Assembly: GCA_903844155.1 (NCBI GenBank)
Contig: CAIMSU010000117.1
Coordinates: 1-64,000, forward strand
Source of the DNA: an uncultured Pseudomonadota bacterium
GTDB lineage: Bacteria > Myxococcota_A > UBA796 > SXON01
DNA length: 64,000 nucleotides
Direction of reading: 5' to 3'
This document shows, in pieces, positions 38,061-48,144 of the stretch. The notes below the pieces were generated by a model. The model did no database searches, was not told where the DNA came from, and saw nothing but the letters and a program-made list of their open reading frames with translations. Made by a program: the position numbers and the translations under genes. Within the stretch, counting starts at the first letter, position 1; every line of letters starts with the position of its first letter.

Positions 38061-41000
38061 CTACTTCGCCTGCGCCGCGATGCGCGTGGCGATCACCGGG
38101 TACGTCCCGCCCGGCAGCGCGTGAGCTTCAACGCCGCAGAGCTCCGCCACCACCCGTCCCGTCCCGTCCATCAGCGCGACGTCCGTGAGCGTGTTGTGCG
38201 CGCCCGTGCGACGCGCGGAGAGCACCGCCGAAAGCGCACCCCCGCGAGGCGGCGCAAAGGTGCGGAAGCTGCCGATGCCGGTCGGAAGCGCCGCGCGCTT
38301 CGTCATCAATTGCGTGAACAGCACGACGAGCTGCAAGCCACCGTCCAGCGCCGCCACGTCCGTCGACCAGCCCTCACCGGGCCAGTTCACCGCGTCGACC
38401 ACGCCGGTCAGCGTCGCCTCCATGCCGCCCGCCGACATGCCGCTGATCTGGCGGATCACGTGAAAGTCGGGGCCGTGAAAGAGCATCCGCTCATAGACGT
38501 CCTTGACGCTGTGCGGGAAGCGCTCATGCGCGAGGCGATCCGGCGCGCCCGGCTGGGTCGCAACGGCCTGCACGGAGACCATCGCCCGGTAATGGAGCCC
38601 CTTCGGCGACCGCAATTCCATGTCCCAGCGGTCCGGACCCGCCTCGGTGGCGACGACTTCAAAGTGATCGCCGCCGTTGTCGAAGTGCTCCAGGACGATG
38701 CCCTTGAGCACTTTTACGTCCTCGACCGTCACCGCCATGCCCGGCCGAAGCTCGCCCGCGCGCTGCACGAACCACTCCAGCGCCATCACGACCGGCAGCA
38801 CAGGCCGATCATCGACGGTGTGGTCCCGCAGGTAGCCGTGCGAGCCGGATGCGACCGCGCGCTTGACCGTTGACCGGCGAGGCGGAGGCGCCGACAGCGG
38901 CCCCGGGGCTCCACCGACCACGATCTCCACGGCGTCGCTGAAGCCGGTCAGCTCACCGACGAAGATCTCGGCCCCGCGCGCGAGCGGGATGCACGGGATG
39001 CCGAGGCTCTCAAACTGCTTTTTCAGCGCGGGGGTCACCATTCCGCCTTCCCACGGACCCCAGCCGATCGCCTTGACGACCGGGCGGATCGCGGCGCCGC
39101 TCCGGGCGCGATTCTCCGCGGCAGCCAGCTTGTTGAGCGCCTCGTTCGCCAGCGCGTAGTCACACTGTCCGGCGTTCCCGGCGCGACCGGCGACCGAGCT
39201 GAAGAAGCACAGGACCTTCAGGGGATCGCCCGCCGTCGCGCTGAGCAACGACCGTGCACCCTCGACCTTCGTGTCGTAGACACTGTCGAATTGCGCCGCC
39301 GACTTCTCCAGAAGCCGCTTGTCCGCGATCACGCCTGCCCCGTGAACGACACCCGTGATCGGCCCCCAGGCCGCCCGCACCGTCGCCAGCGCTGCCGTCA
39401 GCGCCTTCGCATCCTGCACGTCGACCGCGAGGTACCGCACCGAACCGCCCGCAGCCTCCATGCGCGCGATGTTCGCGCGCGCTTCACGCGCCGCAAGGAT
39501 CGCCGCAGCCTGCTTTCCGGCAGCCGCCGGCGCCAGGGTCTTGTCGAGCCCGAACAGCGCCCGCTTCACCCCGGCCTCGTCCGTCGCCGCTGCCACGGCC
39601 GCAGGCTCCTGCCCGTCGATCCGCGAGCGACCGAGCAGCACAACCCGGCAACGCGTCTTCACCACCAGCGCGATGATGCACGCCGCGGTCACCCCGCGCG
39701 CGCCGCCAGAGACCACCACGACGTCGCTCGCACCAAGCGCGACCGACGCGGATGCCGCGGCCTCCGGCGCCTGCCAGGACCCGGGCGTCACCCGCCCGCG
39801 GGCCGACACGCCGATCTCCACGGGCCCGCTGTGCAGCAGCTCCTGTACGATCCAGCCCGCCTGGATCTCCACCGACCCCGGTGCAAGGTCCACGTGACGG
39901 ACAAACGCTGACGGGTGCTCGATCGCCACCGTCTTCGTGAGCCCTGCGAGCCCACCAAGCAGCGCCGATCCCAGCGTCGTCCCATCCACGCCGAGGTCCC
40001 CGCCGAGGGAGGTCACCGTCACAAAGCCGCCACCGCTGTCGAGCCGCGCAGCCTTCGCAGCCGCGAACGCCGCCCGGCTCACCCGAGCGGCGAGGTCGAA
40101 GTCGGCGGGGCCGTCCACGCGCACCGCGCCCCCAAGGAACACGACGAGGGCCTTGCCATCGGGCTCACCGACCTGGGCGTCGACCCCCGCTTCAACCAAC
40201 TTCCGCGCCACCGCTTCACCAAGCGTCCCGGCTCCGACGACCACGGTCCGCCCAGGCTTCAGCGCTGCGCCCTCGGGAGCAGGAAGCAATTGCAGCTCAT
40301 ACCTGCCAATCGCATCGGCGACGGGAGCCGCCGCGACAGGCGTCGTCGCCGGCCCAACCGAACCACCAACCCCGTCGAGCGCCGCAACGACCTGGGCGAG
40401 CGTCTTCAGCGCGCCCATGGTCTCAGCGTCCACCTCGGGGAGCGACGGCTCACGCTCGCGCATCGCCGAGAGGATCTCCACGCGCTTGATGCTGTCGACC
40501 CCCAGGTCCGCCTCCAGATCCATCTCCAGGTTGAGCATCTCCGCGGGATACCCGGTCTTTTCGGCGACCACGCTTAGCAGCAGCGCGCGCAGATCAACAC
40601 CGGCTGCACCCGCCGACCCAGCGGCGGCAACGGGGCCGCTCGACCTGGCCGTCACGCTCCCGGCGACCGGGGTCGGCGCGACCGCGGGGGCGTGCGCCCC
40701 AAGCGAAGCCACCACCTGCCCGAGTGTCTTGAGCGCGCCCATCGTCTCGGCGTCCACTTCCGGCAAGGACGGCTCGCGCTCGCGCATCGCCGAGAGGATC
40801 TCCACGCGCTTGATGCTGTCGACCCCCAGATCCGCCTCCAGGTCCATCCCGAGGTTCAGCATCTCGGCGGGATACCCCGTCTTTTCCGCGACCACGGCGA
40901 GCAGCAGCGCGGTCAGATCGACGCCTGCCGCGGGAGGCGCGACCGTCGAAGCGCCAGTCGGCGCCGCCGACGGGGCCGCGGCCGAGGGCACGGCCCCAAG

Positions 41001-44000
41001 GGCACCGACGACCTGGCCGAGGGTCTTCAGCGCGCCCATCGTCTCGGCATCGACCTCCGGCAAGGACGGCTCGCACTCGCGCATGGCGGAGAGGATCTCG
41101 ACCCGCTTGATGCTGTCCACGCCCAGATCGGCCTCAAGGTCCATCGAGAGGTTCAGCATCTCCACGGGGTAGCCGGTCTTTTCGGAGACGACCCGCAGGA
41201 GCAGGGCGTTCAGATCGGTCCCAGGACGCGCCGCGACAACGGGTGGCGCTGTTACCGGTGCCGACGGCGTCGACTCGACCGAGCCGAGCGCGGCGACCAC
41301 CTGGCCAAGCGTCTTCAGGGCGCCCATCGTCTCGGCGTCGACCTCCGGCAGCGTCGGCTCGCGCTCGCGCATGGCCGAGAGGATCTCGACGCGCTTGATG
41401 CTGTCGACCCCGAGATCGGCCTCCAGGTCCATGCTGAGATTGAGCATCTCCACGGGGTACCCGGTCTTTTCGGAGACAACCGCGAGCAGGAGCGCGTTCA
41501 GGTCACGGGCGATCGACGGCACGGCGGGCTGCGGCGCAGGGACGGCGCGCGCGGCGGGCGTGGGCTCCGGCCGGGCGACGAGGGCCGGTGCTGTGTGGGA
41601 GGGCGCGGGCACCACTGCGCGAGGGCTCGCAACGGGCGCCGCGTCCGGCCAGGGAGCCGGAGCTGCGACGATTGGCCGCTGTACGAGGGCAGGCCTGTCC
41701 ACCACGCCGGAAGGCGCGCCAGGTGCCTGGGAACCGGCGGGCATCTGGGTAGGACTGGCGAACGGCGCGGCGAAGGACGGTGACCGACCCTCCGCCGGCA
41801 ACCGCGCACCGGACGCCAGCGCCACGACCGCGCGGGACGTCTCCTCATGCGCACGGAGGAACGCCATGTGGGCGTCCGTCAGCGCGCGCTGGAACCCCTC
41901 ATGCACCGTGGCTGCCTGCTTCTGGCTGTCGAGAAACGCGGTAACCCAGGAGAGATCAGCAGTTCGGGACATCGGACTCACGGGAGGGATGGGCGGGGAC
42001 ATGCTCGGCGAGGGATCCGGGCGACCCGGAGCGGCGGGGCTATTCGATTGAGCGCCCGTGGTAAACCGCGGCGGCGCGACGACGACGACGGGCGCGACCG
42101 TTACGGCCGCGACGGCGGTCGACCCCACGACCGGAACGGGGGCCAGCAGCGCTCGGCCCGACGGACCCGGGGTCAACGCACCTCCGCTGTCTCCGGCCGA
42201 ACCAGGCCCGCCGGAGCTGCTCGTCGGCTGCTTCGGAGGGTTGGGCGGCACCGGCAACATCGTGTCACTCGGGTAGGGCTTGCCATAATTGGACCCGTTG
42301 ATTGTCACGGCCATCTTCGGGGCAGCCCGGAGCGTGCGCAGCTCGCGCTCGGCCCAGAGGGGGGCGAACTGCACCGGGAGGCCAAGCGAAGCAGCGTGCC
42401 CGAGCGTCGCCAGCAGCGACAGGCGCGCATCGGTGCCGCGAGCGTCCGTCGCAAACGCGACATGGCCTCGGCCGCGCAGGCAACGGCCGACGAGGCCGGT
42501 GAGCACGGTTGACGGTCCGACCTCGATGAACGTCCGAACTCCGGCGTTGTACATGGCCTCGACCTGCTCGACGAAGCGCACGGGGCTGCGGAGGTGTTCG
42601 CCAAGCGCGGCGGCAAGCGGCGCCTCCCCGTACACAGCACCGGTGGCGTTGCTGTAGACCGGGAAGTTCGCAGGGCTGAACGCGATTTCCTTGAGCCACT
42701 CGGCGTAGGCCTCAGCCGCAGGCGCCACCACGGGCGAATGAAACGCCGTCGCCACGGAGAGTCGAACCGCCTTGAATCCGGCGGAGTCCAGGTGCTTCAC
42801 GGCGGCGTCCAGGGCACCGGTCGGCCCCGCGATCACGGTTTGTTCTGGGCTGTTGTAGTTGGCGATGACCACGCCCTCAATGCCCCCCTTCGCGAGACTT
42901 CGGAGCTCCTCCGCCACATCTGCCGGCTTGGCGACGACCGCGGCCATGGCCCCGGGGACCTTCGCGGCGAGCGCCATGAGCTCACCCCGCTTGCGACTGG
43001 CCCGCACAAAGTCGGTGTAGGACAACGCACCCGCGGCGTAGAGCGCCGTCAGTTCCCCGAAGCTGTGCCCAGCGGAGACGTCCGGCCGCAAGCCGTGTTC
43101 GCCGAGCACCCGGAGCATCGCCACGCTCGCGACCCCGATCGCAGGCTGCGCCCACTGCGTCCGGACGAGCTTCGCCTCGGTCTCGGTGCGTGCGGCGTCC
43201 GAGTACGTCGGTCGAGGGAACACGGTGAACGACAGCCGATCTGCCTCATCAAAGCAGGCGTCGGCCTCATCCCAGGCTCCTCGCGCCGCCGCCACGTCCA
43301 TGGCGATGCCCTTCCCCATCTCCAGGTACTGGCTCCCCTGCCCGGGAAACAGGAACGCGACGCGCCCCGCCTCGACCCCGGGCTGGAACCAGACGCCGCC
43401 GCGCGCGATCGGCTTTCCGGCGCGAAGCCCCTCCACGGCCTTCGCCAGCTTCGCTTCGAGGTCCCAGCCGGCCTCCGTCGCGACCACCATGACGCTGACC
43501 CGCACAGTACGATCCTGCTGCGATGCTGCATCGAAGCCCTGCTGCGCGCTGCGCGCCAGCTCGGCCACCGTGCGGTCAGCGAGGGAGAGATCCGACGACA
43601 GCCCCTTCGCGATGGCGAGCACCCGAGCGAGCTCGGCCTCCAAAGCGGCGGTGGTCGCGCCGAAAAATGGCAGGATCTCCGCCGCCCAGCGGTCCATGCG
43701 GGCAGGATGGTGCGCGGGCCCGAGGTACTCCTCCAGCGTGATGTGGAAGTTCGTCCCGCCGAACCCGAAGCTCGACACCGATGCCCGGCGCGCGTGCCCG
43801 CGACCGGTGATCCACGGCCGCGCCTCAGTCGCCAAGTAGAAGGGGCTCTTTTCCCAGTCCACCAGGCCGTTCGGGTTCTTGACCTTGATGGTCGGCGGGA
43901 TGATCTTGTGATGAAGCGCCAGCGCCACCTTCATCAGCCCGGCCGCGCCCGCAGCGGCCTTCGTGTGGCCCAACTGGCTCTTGATCGAGCCGAGCGCGCA

Positions 44001-45107
44001 CCAGCCGGCATCCCCGCGCGTCCCCTGAAAAATAAGGTTCAACCCCTTGAGCTCGGCGGCGTCGCCGGCCTTGGTGCCGGTGCCGTGGCCCTCGACGAGA
44101 TCGACACTGGCGGGCGAGTACTCCGCCTGCTCGTAGCAGCGTCCCAGCGCCTTGGCCTGCCCCTCGCTCACCGGCGCGTACACGCTCTTCGAGCGCCCGT
44201 CCGAGCTGGAGCCGAGGCCCCGGATCACGGCGTAGATCGGGTCGCCGTCGCGCTCGGCGTCCTCCAACCGCCGGAGAGCCAGCATTCCCAGCCCTTCGCC
44301 CAGCAGCGTGCCGTCGGCGTCGTCCGAGAACGGCCGACAATCCCCGGTCGGGGAGAGCGCCGGCGTCTTGGAGAAGCACATGTGCATGAAGATGTCGTTG
44401 AGCGTGTCGCAGCCGCCGGTGATCGCCATGTCCGAGTGTCCAAGCTGCAGCTCGTAGACGGCCGTCTGCACGGCGGTAAGCGCGCTCGCACAGGCGGCGT
44501 CCGTGATGCAATTGGTGCCGCCGGTGTCGAGCCGGTTGGCGATGCGCCCGGCGACCACGTTCCCGAGCAACCCCGGGAAGCTCGCTTCCTGCCAGCCCAC
44601 GTAATGGCTGGCGATGCGATCACAGGCCTCCTGCACCGTCTTCTCGTCGAGCCCCGACAGGCGCAGCGATCGCTCCCACACGGGACGTTGGAGGCGGGAG
44701 ACCAGCGAGGACAACAGCTCCTGCGCGCCAGTGACACCCAGGATCACCGAGGTCCGCGACAGGTCCAGCTTGCGCATCCCCATCCTCGACACGTCGTCCA
44801 GGACCATCTGCGCGACGATGAGCGCGATGAGCTGGCTTGTGTCCGTGGCCGGCAGCGTGCTCGGCGGGATGCCGAAACCCATCGCGTCGAACGGGACGTC
44901 AGGCAAGAAGGCGCCCCGACGCGCGTAGGTCTTGTCCGGTGCCTTGGGGTTCGGGTCGTAGTAGTCCTCGATCAACCAGTGGGTTTTCGGGACGTCGGTG
45001 ATCAGATCGCGCTTCTGCAGGATGTTCCGCCAGAACGAGGGGACGTCCAGGGCTCCGGGCATGATGCATCCAAGACCGACGACGGCGATGGGCGAAAAGG
45101 ACGGCAT
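38061..45107 (-). CDS. PfaA-like iterative type I polyketide/PUFA synthase: KS-AT-ACPx4-KR-DH (2348 aa)
   Basis: MPSFSPIAVVGLGCIMPGALDVPSFW; KS DAACASAL, EGHGTGT; AT GHSFGELTALYAAG; four LGVDSIKRVEIL ACP sites; KR VVVSGGARGVTAACI; hotdog HGYLRDHTVDDRPVLPVVMALEW. Start placed at ATG 45107, not 50189. Confidence 0.92.
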   Translation of the reverse strand: MPSFSPIAVVGLGCIMPGALDVPSFWRNILQKRDLITDVPKTHWLIEDYYDPNPKAPDKTYARRGAFLPDVPFDAMGFGIPPSTLPATDTSQLIALIVAQMVLDDVSRMGMRKLDLSRTSVILGVTGAQELLSSLVSRLQRPVWERSLRLSGLDEKTVQEACDRIASHYVGWQEASFPGLLGNVVAGRIANRLDTGGTNCITDAACASALTAVQTAVYELQLGHSDMAITGGCDTLNDIFMHMCFSKTPALSPTGDCRPFSDDADGTLLGEGLGMLALRRLEDAERDGDPIYAVIRGLGSSSDGRSKSVYAPVSEGQAKALGRCYEQAEYSPASVDLVEGHGTGTKAGDAAELKGLNLIFQGTRGDAGWCALGSIKSQLGHTKAAAGAAGLMKVALALHHKIIPPTIKVKNPNGLVDWEKSPFYLATEARPWITGRGHARRASVSSFGFGGTNFHITLEEYLGPAHHPARMDRWAAEILPFFGATTAALEAELARVLAIAKGLSSDLSLADRTVAELARSAQQGFDAASQQDRTVRVSVMVVATEAGWDLEAKLAKAVEGLRAGKPIARGGVWFQPGVEAGRVAFLFPGQGSQYLEMGKGIAMDVAAARGAWDEADACFDEADRLSFTVFPRPTYSDAARTETEAKLVRTQWAQPAIGVASVAMLRVLGEHGLRPDVSAGHSFGELTALYAAGALSYTDFVRASRKRGELMALAAKVPGAMAAVVAKPADVAEELRSLAKGGIEGVVIANYNSPEQTVIAGPTGALDAAVKHLDSAGFKAVRLSVATAFHSPVVAPAAEAYAEWLKEIAFSPANFPVYSNATGAVYGEAPLAAALGEHLRSPVRFVEQVEAMYNAGVRTFIEVGPSTVLTGLVGRCLRGRGHVAFATDARGTDARLSLLATLGHAASLGLPVQFAPLWAERELRTLRAAPKMAVTINGSNYGKPYPSDTMLPVPPNPPKQPTSSSGGPGSAGDSGGALTPGPSGRALLAPVPVVGSTAVAAVTVAPVVVVAPPRFTTGAQSNSPAAPGRPDPSPSMSPPIPPVSPMSRTADLSWVTAFLDSQKQAATVHEGFQRALTDAHMAFLRAHEETSRAVVALASGARLPAEGRSPSFAAPFASPTQMPAGSQAPGAPSGVVDRPALVQRPIVAAPAPWPDAAPVASPRAVVPAPSHTAPALVARPEPTPAARAVPAPQPAVPSIARDLNALLLAVVSEKTGYPVEMLNLSMDLEADLGVDSIKRVEILSAMREREPTLPEVDAETMGALKTLGQVVAALGSVESTPSAPVTAPPVVAARPGTDLNALLLRVVSEKTGYPVEMLNLSMDLEADLGVDSIKRVEILSAMRECEPSLPEVDAETMGALKTLGQVVGALGAVPSAAAPSAAPTGASTVAPPAAGVDLTALLLAVVAEKTGYPAEMLNLGMDLEADLGVDSIKRVEILSAMREREPSLPEVDAETMGALKTLGQVVASLGAHAPAVAPTPVAGSVTARSSGPVAAAGSAGAAGVDLRALLLSVVAEKTGYPAEMLNLEMDLEADLGVDSIKRVEILSAMREREPSLPEVDAETMGALKTLAQVVAALDGVGGSVGPATTPVAAAPVADAIGRYELQLLPAPEGAALKPGRTVVVGAGTLGEAVARKLVEAGVDAQVGEPDGKALVVFLGGAVRVDGPADFDLAARVSRAAFAAAKAARLDSGGGFVTVTSLGGDLGVDGTTLGSALLGGLAGLTKTVAIEHPSAFVRHVDLAPGSVEIQAGWIVQELLHSGPVEIGVSARGRVTPGSWQAPEAAASASVALGASDVVVVSGGARGVTAACIIALVVKTRCRVVLLGRSRIDGQEPAAVAAATDEAGVKRALFGLDKTLAPAAAGKQAAAILAAREARANIARMEAAGGSVRYLAVDVQDAKALTAALATVRAAWGPITGVVHGAGVIADKRLLEKSAAQFDSVYDTKVEGARSLLSATAGDPLKVLCFFSSVAGRAGNAGQCDYALANEALNKLAAAENRARSGAAIRPVVKAIGWGPWEGGMVTPALKKQFESLGIPCIPLARGAEIFVGELTGFSDAVEIVVGGAPGPLSAPPPRRSTVKRAVASGSHGYLRDHTVDDRPVLPVVMALEWFVQRAGELRPGMAVTVEDVKVLKGIVLEHFDNGGDHFEVVATEAGPDRWDMELRSPKGLHYRAMVSVQAVATQPGAPDRLAHERFPHSVKDVYERMLFHGPDFHVIRQISGMSAGGMEATLTGVVDAVNWPGEGWSTDVAALDGGLQLVVLFTQLMTKRAALPTGIGSFRTFAPPRGGALSAVLSARRTGAHNTLTDVALMDGTGRVVAELCGVEAHALPGGTYPVIATRIAAQAK
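40375..41515 (-). repeat. Four tandem near-identical ACP-encoding repeats
   Basis: Repeated LLxVVxEKTGYPxEMLNLxMDLEADLGVDSIKRVEILSAMREREPSLPEVDAETMGALKTLGQVV; period about 300-325 nt. Confidence 0.9.
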
Positions 45108-45269
45108 GATGGCGCTCCGGCGGGTCGCTTCGAGGTTGCGGGGCCTCGTTCTACTCTCGGCGTCGCCCTCGGGTGTCACGGTGCCGTCACGGTCGACGCT
45201 ACTCCCTTGGCTCGCGACCCTTGACATCGGGCAGGTTGCGCCGCACGTTGCTGAGATGCGAGTGCAGGC

Positions 45270-47402
45270 TTGATCGACGAGGTGATTCACAAGGTGCAGG
45301 TCTACGCTCCGGGCGCGGACGTTGGCCTCATCCTCGACGCGTACACGTACGCCGCGTTCTGCCACCGCGACCAGAAGCGCAAGAGCGGTGACGACTACTT
45401 CATCCATCCCCTCGCCGTCGCCGAGATCCTCGCGGACCTGCGGATGGACGTCGAGACCATCGCCGTCGGCCTCCTCCACGACACCATCGAGGACACCCTC
45501 GCGAGCCGCGAGCAGATCGAGCAGCGCTACGGGAAAACGGTCGCGGAGATGGTCGACGGCGTGACGAAGCTCTCCAAGCTCACCTACCGGGGCAAGGCCG
45601 AGGAGCAGGCCGAGAATTTTCGAAAACTGGTCCTGGCGTTTGGGAAGGACCTGCGCGTGATCATCGTCAAGATCGCCGACCGGCTGCACAACATGCGGAC
45701 GCTCGATCATCAGCCGCCCGACAAGCAGCGTTCGATCTCCAAGGAGACCCTGGACATCTACGCGCCGCTGGTGAGCCGCCTCGGCTTTGATGCCATCAAG
45801 AGTGAGCTTGAGGATCTTTGCTTTCGCTACCTCTATCCTGAAGAGTTTGCCGAGCTCGTCACCCAGCTGGAAACGACGGCCATCGAGCGCGGCGAGTATG
45901 TCGCGGAGACGGCGGCGATCCTGCATGAAGCGCTGGCGTCCAGGGGCATTCACGCGGACATCACCGGGAGGGTGAAGCACCTCTGGAGCATCCGGAACAA
46001 GGTGAAGAAGTCGGGCAAGAGCGTGTCCGATCTCTACGACCTGCTCGCGTTCCGCGTGCTCGTGCCCGACCGTGAGACCTGCTACGTCACCCTCGGCTTC
46101 ATCCACCTGCTGTACATGCCGGTAGAAGGCAGGTTCAAGGACTACATCGCCGTCCCGAAGTCCAACGGGTACCAGTCGCTCCACACCACGGTCGTGGGAC
46201 CGGACGGCCGACCGATGGAGGTCCAGATCCGCACGCCGGAGATGCACCGCATCGCCGACGACGGCATCGCCGCTCACTGGCGCTACAAGAACGGGCGACT
46301 CGCGGTCAGCAACGCCGAGCTCGAACGCGTCGCCCGGCTGCGGGGCTTCATCCAGCTCGCCCGCGACGTTGAGGACCCGGCCGACTTCATGGAGGCCGCC
46401 CGCAGCGATCTCGCAGCGAACATCCATGTGTTCACGCCCAACAAGGACGTGCTCTTGCTGCCGGAAGGAGCGACCGCGCTCGACTTCGCTTACCACGTCC
46501 ACACCGAGGTGGGGCACCACGCCTGCGGTGCCAAGGTCAACGGCCGGATGGTGGCGCTTCGCCACCCGATCAAGACCGGCGACACCGTCGAGATCCTGAC
46601 CAAGCCCGACGCGAACCCGACGCGAGACTGGCTCTCGTGGGCGACCAGCCACCGGGCGCTCGGGAAGATGCGCAAGCGCCTGCGGGAGCTCCTTGAGGAC
46701 CAGGGCCTCGCCCGCGGGCGGGACTTCCTCGACGGCGCGCTCCGCAAGATCGGCAGCTCGCTCAAGCGCGCAGAGGAGGACAAAACCGCGCCGGAGAAGC
46801 TGCTCGCGCGAGGGTACAAGGATCTCGACGCCCTCGCCGCCGAGCTCGTCGACGGGAAGGTGTCGCCCGGCGAGGCGGCACGGATCCTCGTCCCTGAGAC
46901 TGCGCCGACGAGCTCGCTCACGCCGGGGGTCATGGCGTCGATCCTGCAGCGCGTGCGACGGCAGGTCGACAGCCCGATCCTCGTCAATGGCGAGACCGAC
47001 ATCCTCGTCGACTACGCCCGGTGCTGCCGACCGATGAAGGGCGAGCCCATCATCGGGTACATCACCCGCGGTCGCGGAATGTCGATCCACAAGCAGGACT
47101 GTCCCGAAGTGCGCGGGCTGGACCCCGACAGGCAGGTTGCTGTAGCGTGGGACGACCGGGTCTCGACGCTGCAGCAGGGGCTGATCGTCGTTGAGAGCGA
47201 GGACCGGCCAGGCTTGCTCGCGGAGATCACCGGGCTCTGCGCGACCTACAAGATCAACCTCTGGAAAGCCGACGTTCGCGCGACGCACGATCGCAAGGCC
47301 CGGTGCGAGCTCGGCGTCGTTGTACAGGACGTGACGCAGCTCACGCGCCTCATGGGAAAGCTCCGAAACGTGAAGGGTGTGCTCAGCGTGATGCGCGCCT
47401 GA
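45270..47402 (+). CDS. Bifunctional (p)ppGpp synthetase/hydrolase, Rel/SpoT family
   Basis: HD motif AVGLLHDTIEDT, synthetase SNGYQSLHTTVVGPDG, TGS and ACT domains; TTG start. Confidence 0.96.
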   Translation: MIDEVIHKVQVYAPGADVGLILDAYTYAAFCHRDQKRKSGDDYFIHPLAVAEILADLRMDVETIAVGLLHDTIEDTLASREQIEQRYGKTVAEMVDGVTKLSKLTYRGKAEEQAENFRKLVLAFGKDLRVIIVKIADRLHNMRTLDHQPPDKQRSISKETLDIYAPLVSRLGFDAIKSELEDLCFRYLYPEEFAELVTQLETTAIERGEYVAETAAILHEALASRGIHADITGRVKHLWSIRNKVKKSGKSVSDLYDLLAFRVLVPDRETCYVTLGFIHLLYMPVEGRFKDYIAVPKSNGYQSLHTTVVGPDGRPMEVQIRTPEMHRIADDGIAAHWRYKNGRLAVSNAELERVARLRGFIQLARDVEDPADFMEAARSDLAANIHVFTPNKDVLLLPEGATALDFAYHVHTEVGHHACGAKVNGRMVALRHPIKTGDTVEILTKPDANPTRDWLSWATSHRALGKMRKRLRELLEDQGLARGRDFLDGALRKIGSSLKRAEEDKTAPEKLLARGYKDLDALAAELVDGKVSPGEAARILVPETAPTSSLTPGVMASILQRVRRQVDSPILVNGETDILVDYARCCRPMKGEPIIGYITRGRGMSIHKQDCPEVRGLDPDRQVAVAWDDRVSTLQQGLIVVESEDRPGLLAEITGLCATYKINLWKADVRATHDRKARCELGVVVQDVTQLTRLMGKLRNVKGVLSVMRA

Positions 47403-47445
47403 CCCAGGCGGGGCTCGCTTCAGCGCGTATGCGCGGGCCGGGACC

Positions 47446-48144
47446 GTGACGTCTACCCGAGAGCGCGCTACTTCCGACGGCGTGCCACCCTCCACACTTA
47501 GCCGCGCCGTCCGAGGCGCTCTCCAGCTCGTCAGCCAACGTGTGTCGAAGGACGGGCTTTTTGAGCAGCCCGGCGAGCGGGTCAGGTCGCCCCCGCTCCC
47601 TGCCTCCGCACCCCCTGCGGCCAGCCCCCCAGGGACGGCTCGACCGGAAGTCGCTCCAGGATCGCGGCCGGGGAGGCCGACGGACGGCTGCGTCCCGGTC
47701 GGCCTCGGGGAGCTGACTGCCGTCCTCACCCCAGGAAGCCGGGCGCTGGTCGTGAACCACTGGGCGACGTGGTGCGATCCGTGTGTGGATGAGCTGCCCC
47801 GCCTGGTCCGGGCCGCCGCGGGCCTCGGTTCAACCGCGGAATTCATCGGGGTGAGCTGGGATCTCTTCGACCACCCCGGCGTCGCGTCAAAGGTGGCGGC
47901 GAAGGTTGCCGCCTTCGCAAGCTCCAGCGGCGTCGGCTTCGGCTCGGTGCTGTTCACGGGGACGCCCGCCGAACTGTTCGCCGCCTGCAAGCTCGACGTC
48001 GAGCAGGTCCCGCAAACACTCGTGCTCGCCCCCGACGGCACCGTGATCTGGCACAAGAAGGGCATGCTCACCGACGACGACGTGTTCCCGTTGATCGCAG
48101 CCGCCAAGGCTGCGAACGCCCGATCCGGAACGGGCTCCGCGTGA
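47446..48144 (+). CDS. TlpA-like thioredoxin-fold protein
   Basis: VVNHWATWCDPCVDELPRLVRAA; VPQTLVLAPDGTVIWHKKG. Confidence 0.75.
   Translation: MTSTRERATSDGVPPSTLSRAVRGALQLVSQRVSKDGLFEQPGERVRSPPLPASAPPAASPPGTARPEVAPGSRPGRPTDGCVPVGLGELTAVLTPGSRALVVNHWATWCDPCVDELPRLVRAAAGLGSTAEFIGVSWDLFDHPGVASKVAAKVAAFASSSGVGFGSVLFTGTPAELFAACKLDVEQVPQTLVLAPDGTVIWHKKGMLTDDDVFPLIAAAKAANARSGTGSA

Noticed and set aside
37770-38873. 367-aa + ORF containing the VLVV repeat as a full gene
   Set aside because: Most of it is antisense to the PKS 3' end; only the repeat itself is worth noting.
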